Source: Cupriavidus sp. D384 (GTDB taxonomy: Bacteria > Pseudomonadota > Gammaproteobacteria > Burkholderiales > Burkholderiaceae). Taken from it: a stretch of DNA of 55,166 nt. Made by a program: the position numbers and the translations under genes. The stretch is from NCBI RefSeq assembly GCF_001652915.1, contig NZ_BBQI01000002.1:1-55166 (forward strand). The letters are read 5' to 3'. This document shows positions 8,262 to 16,816 of this stretch, piece after piece. Each line of letters starts with the position of its first letter. Within the stretch, counting starts at the first letter, position 1. The notes beneath the pieces are model-generated. The model searched no databases and was not told where the DNA came from. It worked only from the letters and a program-made list of their open reading frames with translations.

Positions 8262-11200
8262 ATGAATCTCTCGAAATTCTTTATCGATCGCCCGATTTTC
8301 GCGGGCGTGCTGTCGGTGCTGATCTTCCTGATCGGCGCCATCTCGATGTTCAAGTTACCGATCTCGGAGTACCCGGAAGTGGTACCGCCGTCGGTGGTGG
8401 TGCGCGCGCAGTTCCCGGGCGCCAACCCGAAGGTGATTGCCGAGACCGTGGCCACGCCGCTGGAAGAACAGATCAACGGCGTCGAGGACATGCTCTACAT
8501 GAACTCGCAGGCCAACAGCGACGGCAACCTGACGCTGACGGTGACCTTCAAGCTCGGCACCGACCCGGACAAGGCCCAGCAGCTGGTGCAGAACCGTGTC
8601 TCGCAGGCCGAGCCGCGGCTGCCGGAGGACGTGCGCCGGCTGGGCATCACCACGGTCAAGAGTTCGCCTGACCTGACCATGGTGGTCCACCTGGTGTCGC
8701 CGAACAACCGTTACGACATGACGTACCTGCGCAATTACGCGCTGATCAACGTGAAGGACCGCCTGGCGCGGATCCAGGGCGTGGGCCAGGTGCAGATGTT
8801 CGGCTCGGGCGACTACTCGATGCGTGTCTGGGTGAACCCGGAGAAGATCGCCGAGCGCGGCCTGGCCGCGTCCGACGTGGTACGGGCCATCCGCGAGCAG
8901 AACGTGCAGGTGGCGGCCGGCGTGATCGGCCAGTCGCCCTCGCTGCCGGGCACCGACCTGCAACTGTCGGTGAACGCACAGGGCCGTCTGCAGACCGTGG
9001 AGGAGTTTGGCGACATCATCGTCAAGACTTCGCCTGATGGCGTGGTGACGTACCTGAAGGACATCGCGCGCATCGAACTCGGTGCCTCGGAATACGCGCT
9101 GCGCTCGCTGCTGGACAACAAGTCCGCCGTGGCGCTGCCGATCTTCCAGTCGCCGGGCTCCAATGCGATCCAGATCTCGAACGATGTGCGCAAGACCATG
9201 GCCGAGCTGAAGGCCAACATGCCGGAAGGCGTGGACTACAGCATCGTCTATGACCCGACGCAGTTCGTGCGCCATTCGATCGAGGCCGTGGTCCACACGC
9301 TGTTCGAGGCCATCGCGCTGGTGGTGCTGGTGGTGATCCTGTTCCTGCAGACGTGGCGCGCTTCGATCATCCCGCTGCTGGCGGTGCCGGTGTCGATCGT
9401 CGGTACGTTCGGCCTGATGCATGCGTTCGGCTTCTCGATCAACGCGCTGAGCCTGTTCGGCCTGGTGCTGGCGATCGGTATCGTGGTGGACGATGCGATC
9501 GTGGTCGTGGAAAACGTCGAGCGGAACATCGAGGAAGGGTTGTCCCCGAAGGAAGCCACGTACAAGGCCATGCGCGAAGTGTCCGGCCCGATCATCGCCA
9601 TCGCGCTGACGCTGATCGCCGTGTTCGTGCCGCTGGCGTTCATGACGGGCCTGACCGGTCAGTTCTACAAGCAGTTCGCACTGACGATCTCGATCTCGAC
9701 GATCATCTCGGCGTTCAACTCGCTGACGCTGTCGCCGGCCCTGTCCGCGCTGCTGCTCAAGGGCCACGACGCGCCCAAGGACTGGCTGACGCGCGGAATG
9801 GACCGTGTCTTCGGCGGCTTCTTCGCCCGCTTCAACCGCTTCTTCGGCCGCAGCTCGGACAGCTATGGCCGTGGCGTGAAGGGTGTGATCCGCCGCAAGG
9901 GCTCGGTGTTCGGCGTCTACGCCGTGATGCTGGTGGCGACGTGGGGCGTGTTCCAGATGGTGCCGAAGGGCTTTGTGCCGGCGCAGGACAAGCAGTACCT
10001 GGTGAGCTTTGCCAAGCTGCCTGATGGCGCCACGCTGGACCGTACCGAGGACGTGATCCGCCGCATGTCCGATATCGCGCTCAAGCATCCGGGCGTGGAA
10101 TCGGCCGTGGCCTTCCCGGGCCTGTCGATCAATGGCTTCACCAACAGCCCGAGCGCCGGCATCGTGTTCGTCACGCTGGATCCGTTCGACAAGCGCAAGA
10201 GCAAGGAGCTGTCGGGCAATGCGATTGCCGCCGACCTGAACAAGCAGTACGGGTCGATCCAGGACGCGTTCATCGCCGTGTTCCCGCCGCCGCCGGTACA
10301 GGGCCTGGGGACGATCGGCGGGTTCAAGATGATGATCGAGGACCGTGCCGCGCTGGGTTACGACGAACTGTTCAGCGCCACCAATGCGTTCATGACCAAG
10401 GCCCGCGCCACGCCCGAGCTGGCTGGCATCTTCAGCAACTACCAGGTGAACGTGCCGCAGCTGGACGTGCAGCTTGACCGCACCAAGGCCAAGCAGCTGG
10501 GCGTGCCCGTGACCGACGTGTTCGAGACGCTGCAGACCTATCTTGGCTCGTCGTACGTGAACGACTTCAACAAGTTCGGTCGTACGTACCAGGTCAAGGT
10601 GCAGGCCGATGCGCAGTTCCGCCAGCATGCCGAGGACATCCTGCAGCTGAAGGCGCGCAGCAGCTCTGGCGAAATGGTGCCGCTGTCGTCGCTGGTGAGG
10701 GTCAAGCAGAGCTTCGGCCCGGATAGCGTGACGCGCTACAACGGCTTCACCGCCGCCGACATGAACGGTGGTCCGGCCCCGGGCTTCTCGTCGGGCCAGG
10801 CCCAGGCTGCTGCCGAGCGCATTGCTGCCGAAACGCTGCCCAAGGGCATCGGCTTCGAATGGACCGAGCTGACCTACCAGGACATCCTGGCTGGCAACGC
10901 GGGTGTGTGGATTTTCCCGCTGTGCGTGCTGCTGGTGTTCCTGGTGCTGGCTGCCCAGTACGAAAGCCTGACGCTGCCGCTGGCGGTGATCCTGATCGTG
11001 CCGATGAGCCTGCTGGCCGCCATGACCGGTGTCTGGCTGACGCGTGGCGACAACAACATCTTCACGCAGATCGGTTTCATCGTGCTGGTGGGGCTGTCCG
11101 CGAAGAACGCGATCCTGATCGTGGAGTTCGCCCGCGAACTGGAGCACCAGGGCCGTACCGTGGTGCAGGCCGCGATCGAGGCCAGCCGCCTGCGTCTGCG

Positions 11201-11453
11201 CCCGATCCTGATGACGTCGTTCGCGTTCATCATGGGTGTGGTCCCGCTGGTGATCTCGACCGGCGCCGGCGCGGAAATGCGCCATGCCATGGGCGTGGCC
11301 GTGTTCGCGGGGATGCTGGGCGTGACGTTCTTCGGCCTGTTCCTGACGCCGGTGTTCTACGTGGCACTGCGTCTGCTGGCGACGCGCAAGCAGCGTCGTG
11401 AAGCGGTTGCGACGGATGTGTCGGCTTCGCACGCCGTGCCGTCCGCAGAGTGA
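8262..11453 (+). CDS. bpeF: RND multidrug efflux transporter (MexF/BpeF/CeoB type)
   Basis: 1063 residues, the normal length for an HAE1-family inner-membrane pump. It opens with the family start FFIDRPIFAGVLSVLI, has twelve predicted membrane helices in two halves, and the GIVVDDAIVVVENVERN segment of TM4, whose acidic pair carries the proton relay. Substrates in the MexF/BpeF branch include chloramphenicol, trimethoprim and fluoroquinolones; this is by family, not shown here. Weak ribosome site (GAGACCAAG) before 8262. Its TGA overlaps the start of the channel gene. Confidence 0.95.
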   Translation: MNLSKFFIDRPIFAGVLSVLIFLIGAISMFKLPISEYPEVVPPSVVVRAQFPGANPKVIAETVATPLEEQINGVEDMLYMNSQANSDGNLTLTVTFKLGTDPDKAQQLVQNRVSQAEPRLPEDVRRLGITTVKSSPDLTMVVHLVSPNNRYDMTYLRNYALINVKDRLARIQGVGQVQMFGSGDYSMRVWVNPEKIAERGLAASDVVRAIREQNVQVAAGVIGQSPSLPGTDLQLSVNAQGRLQTVEEFGDIIVKTSPDGVVTYLKDIARIELGASEYALRSLLDNKSAVALPIFQSPGSNAIQISNDVRKTMAELKANMPEGVDYSIVYDPTQFVRHSIEAVVHTLFEAIALVVLVVILFLQTWRASIIPLLAVPVSIVGTFGLMHAFGFSINALSLFGLVLAIGIVVDDAIVVVENVERNIEEGLSPKEATYKAMREVSGPIIAIALTLIAVFVPLAFMTGLTGQFYKQFALTISISTIISAFNSLTLSPALSALLLKGHDAPKDWLTRGMDRVFGGFFARFNRFFGRSSDSYGRGVKGVIRRKGSVFGVYAVMLVATWGVFQMVPKGFVPAQDKQYLVSFAKLPDGATLDRTEDVIRRMSDIALKHPGVESAVAFPGLSINGFTNSPSAGIVFVTLDPFDKRKSKELSGNAIAADLNKQYGSIQDAFIAVFPPPPVQGLGTIGGFKMMIEDRAALGYDELFSATNAFMTKARATPELAGIFSNYQVNVPQLDVQLDRTKAKQLGVPVTDVFETLQTYLGSSYVNDFNKFGRTYQVKVQADAQFRQHAEDILQLKARSSSGEMVPLSSLVRVKQSFGPDSVTRYNGFTAADMNGGPAPGFSSGQAQAAAERIAAETLPKGIGFEWTELTYQDILAGNAGVWIFPLCVLLVFLVLAAQYESLTLPLAVILIVPMSLLAAMTGVWLTRGDNNIFTQIGFIVLVGLSAKNAILIVEFARELEHQGRTVVQAAIEASRLRLRPILMTSFAFIMGVVPLVISTGAGAEMRHAMGVAVFAGMLGVTFFGLFLTPVFYVALRLLATRKQRREAVATDVSASHAVPSAE

Positions 11454-12949
11454 TGGTGAAAGACATGAACAACATCGTGATGAAGCAGTACCTGCCCCGA
11501 CTTGGCGCCCTGGCTGCCGCGCTGGTGCTGGCGGGCTGCTCGCTGGCACCGACCCACAAGGTGCCCGAGACGCCCACCGCCGCCACGTTCAAGGAAGCCG
11601 ATGCCGCGGCCACGGAGGGCGCGCAATGGAAGACCGCAGCGCCGGCCGAAGGCCAGCAGCGCGGCGACTGGTGGAAGGTGTTCGGCGATGCCGAGCTTGA
11701 CCGCCTGATCGACGCCGCCAACGCGCACAACCAGGACCTGGCCGCAGCGGCGGCCCGCCTGAAGCAGGCGCGGGCATTCACTGGCGCCACCGAGGCGGAC
11801 ATGTATCCGCAGCTGAGCGCGGGCTTCGATCCCACGCGCACGCAGTCGTCGGCCGCATCGCAGGGCCTGCCCGACGGCACGCGCGTGGCGCCGCAGACCG
11901 TGTACAAGGCACGCCTGTTTGCGAACTACGAGCTGGACCTGTTCGGCCGCGTGGCGAGCAGCGTGAATGCGGCCCGTGCCGAAGAGAAGGGCGCCGAGGA
12001 CCTGTACCGCTCGGTGCAGCTTGCGCTGCAGGCCGATACGGCACAGGCCTACTTTGCACTGCGTACGCTGGACAGCGACCGCGAGCTGCTGAACGCGACG
12101 ATCAAGTTGCGCGAGGATTCGCTGTCGCTGTTGCGCAAGCGCTACGAAGCGGGCGAGACCACCGATCTGGACCCGGCCCGTGCCGAATCGGAACTGGGCA
12201 CGGCGCGCGCCGACCTGGCGGGCATCGAACGCCGCCGCGCAAACCAGGAGCACGCGCTGGCGGTGCTGACTGGCGTGGCGCCGTCGCAGTTCGGGCTGGC
12301 CGCGCGGCCGTTCGATACGGCGCCGGTGGCGGTGCCGGCGGGGCTGCCGTCGGAACTGCTGGAGCGCCGGCCCGATATCGCGGCGGCGGAACGCCAGATG
12401 GCGGCCGCCAACTCGCGGATCGGTATCGCCCGCGCAGCGTTTTTCCCGCGCATCTCGCTGACGGCGCTGTTTGGCTTCGAATCGTCGGACCTGTCGAACC
12501 TGTTCAAGTGGTCGTCGCGCACGTGGATGCTCGGGCCGCTTGTCGGTACCACGGTGGCGCAGACCATTTTCGATGGCGGCCGCAACAGCTCGAACCTGGC
12601 CGGCGCCCGCGCCGCCCACGAGGAAAGCGTGGCGCGTTACCAGCAGACCGTGCTGGTGGCCTTCCGCGAGGTGGAGGACAGCCTGGCCGATGTGCGCTGG
12701 CTCAGCCAGCAGGCCACGGCACTCGATGGCGCGCTGGCTGGCGCCAGGCGGGCCCAGCGCATCTCGCGTAGCCGCTACGACGCCGGCGCGGTGGACTACC
12801 TGACCGTGATCGACGCGGACCGCACCGTGCTGCAGTCGCAGCGCGATGCCAACGCAGTGGCCGGCCTGCGCGCGGCGGCGACGGTGTCGCTGGTGCGCAG
12901 CCTGGGCGGCGGCTGGGGTCCGTTGCCGGAAGCGGTGGCGCAGAACTGA
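11453..12949 (+). CDS. oprC: RND outer-membrane channel lipoprotein (OprN/OprC/OpcM type)
   Basis: About 498 residues. A signal peptide ends in a lipobox (LVLAGCS), so the mature protein is lipid-anchored, as usual for the NodT family. Two OEP repeats follow (LDRLIDAANAHNQDLAAAAA and the matching IGIARAAFFPRISLTALFG half), which build the trimeric beta-barrel and alpha-helical tunnel. The ATG at 11453 overlaps the pump stop codon (TGATG), implying translational coupling; 11465 and 11480 are alternative starts. Last gene of the operon. Confidence 0.93.
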   Translation: MVKDMNNIVMKQYLPRLGALAAALVLAGCSLAPTHKVPETPTAATFKEADAAATEGAQWKTAAPAEGQQRGDWWKVFGDAELDRLIDAANAHNQDLAAAAARLKQARAFTGATEADMYPQLSAGFDPTRTQSSAASQGLPDGTRVAPQTVYKARLFANYELDLFGRVASSVNAARAEEKGAEDLYRSVQLALQADTAQAYFALRTLDSDRELLNATIKLREDSLSLLRKRYEAGETTDLDPARAESELGTARADLAGIERRRANQEHALAVLTGVAPSQFGLAARPFDTAPVAVPAGLPSELLERRPDIAAAERQMAAANSRIGIARAAFFPRISLTALFGFESSDLSNLFKWSSRTWMLGPLVGTTVAQTIFDGGRNSSNLAGARAAHEESVARYQQTVLVAFREVEDSLADVRWLSQQATALDGALAGARRAQRISRSRYDAGAVDYLTVIDADRTVLQSQRDANAVAGLRAAATVSLVRSLGGGWGPLPEAVAQN

Positions 12950-12968
12950 TCGCCGTCGATATGGGCAC

Positions 12969-12993
12969 CCCGCTCCCATGAAATGGGAGCGGG
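12969..12993 (+). terminator. Hairpin 19 bases after the channel gene
   Basis: CCCGCTCCCAT and ATGGGAGCGGG pair perfectly around a three-base loop. It lacks a T-run, so it could be a weak or Rho-assisted 3' end of the RND operon message. Confidence 0.6.
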
Positions 12994-13020
12994 AGTAAAC
13001 ACAATCGGTCACAAACATGG

Positions 13021-13074
13021 CTGGCGCGATGTATCCAGGTCACTACACTGGATAGATCGCGCCAGTTTTGTTTT
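13021..13074 (+). terminator. 18-bp stem plus T-tract before the beta-solenoid gene
   Basis: Left arm 13021-13038 and right arm 13048-13065 pair in 17 of 18 positions around a 9-base loop, followed directly by TTTTGTTTT. This is the best intrinsic terminator in the window. It ends only 13 bases before the ATG at 13088, with the ribosome site GGGGAGGG right after the T-tract, so it is either the RND operon end or a read-through-controlled leader for the next gene. Confidence 0.85.
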
Positions 13075-13087
13075 GGGGAGGGCCGAT

Positions 13088-13483
13088 ATGCGCATCCTTA
13101 GCCGGATGGTCGGGGCGGCCATCATGCTCGGCACGTTGCTGCCTCTGGCCTGCGCCGCGCAGTCCGTGACCGGTTCCATCGCCGTGGGCGGCTCCGCCCG
13201 GGTGAAAGGGCCGGCCACGGTGAACGGCACCCTGAGCGTGGACGGCCATGTCTACGCCAACGGGCCGCTGACCGCGGCATGGTTCGCGTCACCGGGCGGC
13301 GGCTATCCGCCCCCGCCGGAACGAGGCCTGCTCAAGGTCTTCCATGGACCGCTGACCGTGCAGGGATCGATGGTCGTGCACGGCGATCTCTACGTCGATG
13401 GTCCGCTCACGGTCAACGGGCCGCTTGAGGCGGGCGGCGGCATCGATGCCAACGGGCCGATGGTGGAGCGCCACGCACGCTGA
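13088..13483 (+). CDS. Small secreted beta-solenoid (bactofilin-like) protein
   Basis: 131 residues with a signal peptide (residues 1-23, ending CAAQS). The mature part is short repeats of about ten residues with alternating Val/Leu and Gly (SIAVGG, ATVNGTLSVDG, GPLTVQGSMVVHG, GPLTVNGPL), interrupted by a Pro-rich loop GGGYPPPPERG. Such a pattern predicts a right-handed beta-helix like that of bactofilins or of autotransporter stalks, but here in an exported protein. Function unknown. It has an excellent ribosome site, sits just after a terminator hairpin, and its stop overlaps the start of the DUF2127 gene. Confidence 0.75.
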   Translation: MRILSRMVGAAIMLGTLLPLACAAQSVTGSIAVGGSARVKGPATVNGTLSVDGHVYANGPLTAAWFASPGGGYPPPPERGLLKVFHGPLTVQGSMVVHGDLYVDGPLTVNGPLEAGGGIDANGPMVERHAR

Positions 13484-13986
13484 TGTTGCACAATGGCGAC
13501 TTCGCCGACTTCAACGATTTCGCCATGGCGCATGTCAGCCAAGCAGTGGGTCTCAAGAGCATTGCCCTGTTCGAAGCTGCCAAGGGCGCGCTGGTGATCC
13601 TGGCCGGGCTGGGCCTGGTGGCGTTGCTGCACGCCGACGCCCAGGCCCTGGCCGAAGCCATTGTCGGCCGCTTCCACCTGAATCCGGCCAGCCACTATCC
13701 GAAGGTGTTCCTGGCCCTGCTGTCCAACCCCAGCGACGGCCGCCTGTGGGCCATCGGCGGGTCGGCCGCCGTGTACGCGCTGATGCGCTTTGCGGAGGCC
13801 TATGGCCTGTGGCACGGGCGTGCCTGGGGCAACTGGCTTGGCGTCTGGTCGGGCGGGATCTACATTCCGGTGGAACTGTACGAGGCTGTGCGGCATCCGA
13901 CCTGGATCCATGTCGGGCTGGCGGCGGCCAACGCGCTGGTGGTGGTCTATCTGGTGCAAAGCCTGGCGCGCCACACGGTCAAGTAA
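13483..13986 (+). CDS. DUF2127 membrane protein
   Basis: 167 residues with the family opening LKSIALFEAAKGALVILAG and about four membrane helices (33-50, 85-105, 118-130, 142-160). DUF2127 proteins have no assigned role. The ATG at 13483 overlaps the previous stop (TGATG) and lacks its own ribosome site, so translation is probably coupled to the beta-solenoid gene. A later ATG at 13525 is an alternative start. Confidence 0.82.
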   Translation: MLHNGDFADFNDFAMAHVSQAVGLKSIALFEAAKGALVILAGLGLVALLHADAQALAEAIVGRFHLNPASHYPKVFLALLSNPSDGRLWAIGGSAAVYALMRFAEAYGLWHGRAWGNWLGVWSGGIYIPVELYEAVRHPTWIHVGLAAANALVVVYLVQSLARHTVK

Positions 13987-14057
13987 GCCGGGCGGCGCAA
14001 ATCTGCTAAGGTAGAACGCGATGCCGCGCGCCTGCCGTGCGGCCGCCCCTGCCACGC

Positions 14058-14076
14058 GTGGCTGTCAGACAGCCAC
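14058..14076 (+). other. Short hairpin before the ABM gene
   Basis: GTGGCTGT and ACAGCCAC pair around a three-base loop, 27 bases before the ATG at 14104. It probably lies in the 5' untranslated region; no T-run follows. Confidence 0.4.
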
Positions 14077-14103
14077 CGATATCAACCGCCCTAGAGACCC
14101 ATC

Positions 14104-14394
14104 ATGATTCACGAAATTGCACGGATCACGATCAAGCCCGGCATGGAAGCCCAGTTCGAAGCCAACGTGGCCAAGGCCAAGCCGCTGTTCCTGCGGTCGA
14201 AGGGCTGCCACGGCCTGAACCTGCAGCGCTCGATCGAACAGCCGTCGCAGTACGCCCTGGTGGTGGCCTGGGAGACCGTGGAAGACCATATGGTCTACTT
14301 CCGTGAATCGGACGAATTCCAGGAATGGCGCAAGCTGGTGAGCGACTGCTTTGCCGCGCCGCCGGCCGTGCATCACGTCAACACCGTGCTTTGA
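14104..14394 (+). CDS. Antibiotic biosynthesis monooxygenase (ABM) domain protein
   Basis: 96 residues, one complete ABM ferredoxin-like fold: IARITIKPGMEAQFE at the N-terminus and the central YALVVAWETVEDHMVYF block that forms the sheet. ABM proteins such as YgiN act on quinones, or on haem, or are oxygenases without cofactor; nothing here decides between these. It is followed 24 bases later by pssA and may share its transcript. Confidence 0.85.
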   Translation: MIHEIARITIKPGMEAQFEANVAKAKPLFLRSKGCHGLNLQRSIEQPSQYALVVAWETVEDHMVYFRESDEFQEWRKLVSDCFAAPPAVHHVNTVL

Positions 14395-14418
14395 CCCGTC
14401 ACTGAAGGAGCCTGCCGC

Positions 14419-15057
14419 ATGTCCTCCCCTCAGCAGCGCCCCCGGCATTTCTCGATGCTGCGCGACCTGCAGCTGGCGGATTTCTTCACGCTGGCGAACG
14501 CGGCGTGCGGCATGGGCTCGGTGTTCTACGCGATGTATTTCGTTGCCGACCCGTCGCTCAGGCATTTCTATATCGCGGCGGCGCTGGCGCCGGCCGCGTT
14601 CATCTTCGATGTGCTGGATGGACGCATCGCCCGCTGGCGCCACGCCCATTCGGCGCTGGGCCGAGAACTCGATTCGCTGTCGGACATCATCTCGTTCGGC
14701 GTCGGCCCCGCCACGTTGGCCTTTGCGGCCGGCATGCGCGGCGGCTGGGACCTGGCCGCACTGATCTACTTTGTCTGCTGCGGCGTCAGCCGCCTGGCAC
14801 GCTTCAATGTCACGGCCGAAACCCTGGCCGAGGGATCGGCCCAGGGCAAGGTGAAGTACTTCGAGGGCACGCCCATTCCCACCAGCGTGGTGCTCACCGG
14901 CATCCTGGCCTGGTGCGCCTCGCACGGCCTGATCGGCGATGCCCTGCCGGCCGGCGCGCTTGAGCTTGGCCCCGGCACGTTCCACCCGATGTCGCTGCTG
15001 TTCGTGCTGAGCGGCTCGCTGATGATCAGCAAGACGCTGCGGATTCCGAAGTTCTGA
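14419..15057 (+). CDS. pssA: CDP-diacylglycerol-serine phosphatidyltransferase, type II
   Basis: 212 residues with the complete CDP-alcohol phosphotransferase signature DG-x2-AR-x8-G-x3-D-x3-D (DGRIARWRHAHSALGRELD...SLSD), whose Asp residues hold the metal pair. About six membrane helices follow. It makes phosphatidylserine from CDP-diacylglycerol and serine, the first step toward phosphatidylethanolamine. It is shorter than typical chain lengths for this family and lies away from ilvC/psd-type partners, so it may be a second copy or act on another alcohol. Good GAAGGAG ribosome site. Confidence 0.85.
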   Translation: MSSPQQRPRHFSMLRDLQLADFFTLANAACGMGSVFYAMYFVADPSLRHFYIAAALAPAAFIFDVLDGRIARWRHAHSALGRELDSLSDIISFGVGPATLAFAAGMRGGWDLAALIYFVCCGVSRLARFNVTAETLAEGSAQGKVKYFEGTPIPTSVVLTGILAWCASHGLIGDALPAGALELGPGTFHPMSLLFVLSGSLMISKTLRIPKF

Positions 15058-15170
15058 ACGCGTCTTTCCGCGTCGAAATCTTTTAGATCGGCTGCAAAGA
15101 CTTTGAATCGACGCCATGAGGCGGCTGCGCTATGTTCGGCGCGTACCCGAACCCGCGAGGAGCCGTTGCC

Positions 15171-16685
15171 ATGTCGAATTCCGTTGCCGCCAGGCTGGCT
15201 GGCCTGACGCTGCTTGCCGCCGGGCTTGCCGGCTGTGCGTCCCAGGTACCGTCTTCCTACAAGATGACCACGCCGATCCCGCCGGAGATCACCACGCCGG
15301 CATCGGTCGATACCCGCATTGGCAGGCTAGCGTTCTTCGATGGGGTGCCCACGGCGGCGACGGCCCAGAAGGTCTTTGACAATATCGATTTCGCACGCGG
15401 CGTGGAGGCGTTCCTGAACGGCGTGCCCGGCGCCTCGATGGTGGCGATCCGCACGGGCTTGCGCAGTGCGGGCGCGGTTGACAGCACCGTGGGCGTGTAC
15501 GAGCAGCTGATGGACTCGAAGTCGATCTACCTGACGCCAAACAGCGAGACCATCTACTTCTGGAACTGGATGGACCTCAAGGATGGCCCGGTGGTGGTGG
15601 AGACGCCGCCCAACATCCTTGGCGTGGTCGACGATTTCTGGTTCCGCTACGTCACGGACATGGGCAACGCCGGGCCGGACAAGGGCAAGGGCGGCAAATA
15701 CCTGTTCGTGCCACCTGGCTACACGGGCCAGCTGCCGTCCAGCGGCTACTTCATCGTCAAGAGTCCCACCTACGGCAACCTGCTGTTCGGCCGCGCATTC
15801 ATGCAGCATGGCGATCCGCGTCCCGGCGTGGCAAGCCTGAAGGCCGGGCTCAGGGTCTACCGGCTGGCGGACGCGGCGCGGCCGCCGGAGACGAAGTTCC
15901 TTAACCTGTCCGGCAAGGTCATGAATACCGTCCATGCCAACAACTTCAAATTCTACGAAGAGGTCAACCAGATCATCCAGGAGGAGCCGGCCGGCGCGTA
16001 CGGGCCCGATATGACCGGCATCTTCGCGGCCATCGGCATGCAGAAGGGCAAGCCGTTCGCGCCCGATGCACGGATGAAGCAGATCCTGACCGAAAGCGTG
16101 GCGGTGGGCAACGCAACGGCCCGCGCCATCGACTTCCGCAATCGCGACCCGCGTACGCTGATCTTCCCGGACCGGCGCTGGACCACGCCGTTCATCGGCG
16201 GCAGCTACGAATGGCTTGACAACGGCGCGCGTAATTTCGATGCACGCACGCTGTTCTTCTACGCCGCCACGATCGACACCCCGGCCATGGCCGTGGCAAT
16301 GCCGGGCATCGGCTCGCAGTACGCGGCGGCGAACCTCGACGCCGCCGGCAACCCGCTGGATGGCGGCAAGGCCTACCGGCTGCATGTGCCGCCCAACGTG
16401 CCAGTCAAGGATTTCTGGTCGGTGGTGGTGTATGACACCCAGACGCGCTCGATGCTGCAGACTGACCAGCAGTTCCCGAGCCTGTCGAGCGAGAAATCGC
16501 TGGTGAAGAATGCCGATGGCTCGGCCGACCTCTACTTCGGCCCGCAACCGCCGGCCGGCAGGCAGGCCAACTGGATCCAGACGATTCCGGGCAAGAGCTG
16601 GTTCACGATCTTCCGGCTCTACGGCCCGCTGCAGGCTTGGTTCGACAAGCAGTGGAAGCTTGAAGACATCGTCGAGGCATCGTGA
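15171..16685 (+). CDS. DUF1254/DUF1214 lipoprotein
   Basis: 504 residues. A lipobox (LAAGLAGCAS) at residues 15-24 predicts a lipid-anchored protein. DUF1254 covers roughly 95-230 (NSETIYFWNWMDL; the substrate-like pocket) and DUF1214 the C-terminal part (YRLHVPPNVPVKDFWSVVVYD, near 400-490). These tandem proteins are common in proteobacteria with no settled biochemical role. The start at 15171 follows GAGGAG at ideal spacing; the longer frame from 15132 is rejected. Single-gene unit. Confidence 0.9.
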   Translation: MSNSVAARLAGLTLLAAGLAGCASQVPSSYKMTTPIPPEITTPASVDTRIGRLAFFDGVPTAATAQKVFDNIDFARGVEAFLNGVPGASMVAIRTGLRSAGAVDSTVGVYEQLMDSKSIYLTPNSETIYFWNWMDLKDGPVVVETPPNILGVVDDFWFRYVTDMGNAGPDKGKGGKYLFVPPGYTGQLPSSGYFIVKSPTYGNLLFGRAFMQHGDPRPGVASLKAGLRVYRLADAARPPETKFLNLSGKVMNTVHANNFKFYEEVNQIIQEEPAGAYGPDMTGIFAAIGMQKGKPFAPDARMKQILTESVAVGNATARAIDFRNRDPRTLIFPDRRWTTPFIGGSYEWLDNGARNFDARTLFFYAATIDTPAMAVAMPGIGSQYAAANLDAAGNPLDGGKAYRLHVPPNVPVKDFWSVVVYDTQTRSMLQTDQQFPSLSSEKSLVKNADGSADLYFGPQPPAGRQANWIQTIPGKSWFTIFRLYGPLQAWFDKQWKLEDIVEAS

Positions 16686-16816
16686 GCCCGGGGCGGACCT
16701 GAGGGGATATTCCATGACGGGGGCAGGGTCAGCAAGGTTTGCGGGCGGCGACTACAATCGCCCGGGACGTTGCCCGCTCCCGCCCTGGGAGCCCCAGGAC
16801 TCCAAGGAATCTCCCC

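Noticed and set aside
5750..8491. Long minus-strand frame opposite llpE and the adaptor gene
   Set aside because: Same antisense artefact; the plus-strand proteins carry clear family motifs.
8355..11549. Long open frame on the minus strand opposite the RND pump gene (over 1000 codons)
   Set aside because: It is the mirror of a highly GC-biased gene; composition is rich in His/Arg/Gln with no family pattern and no ribosome site.
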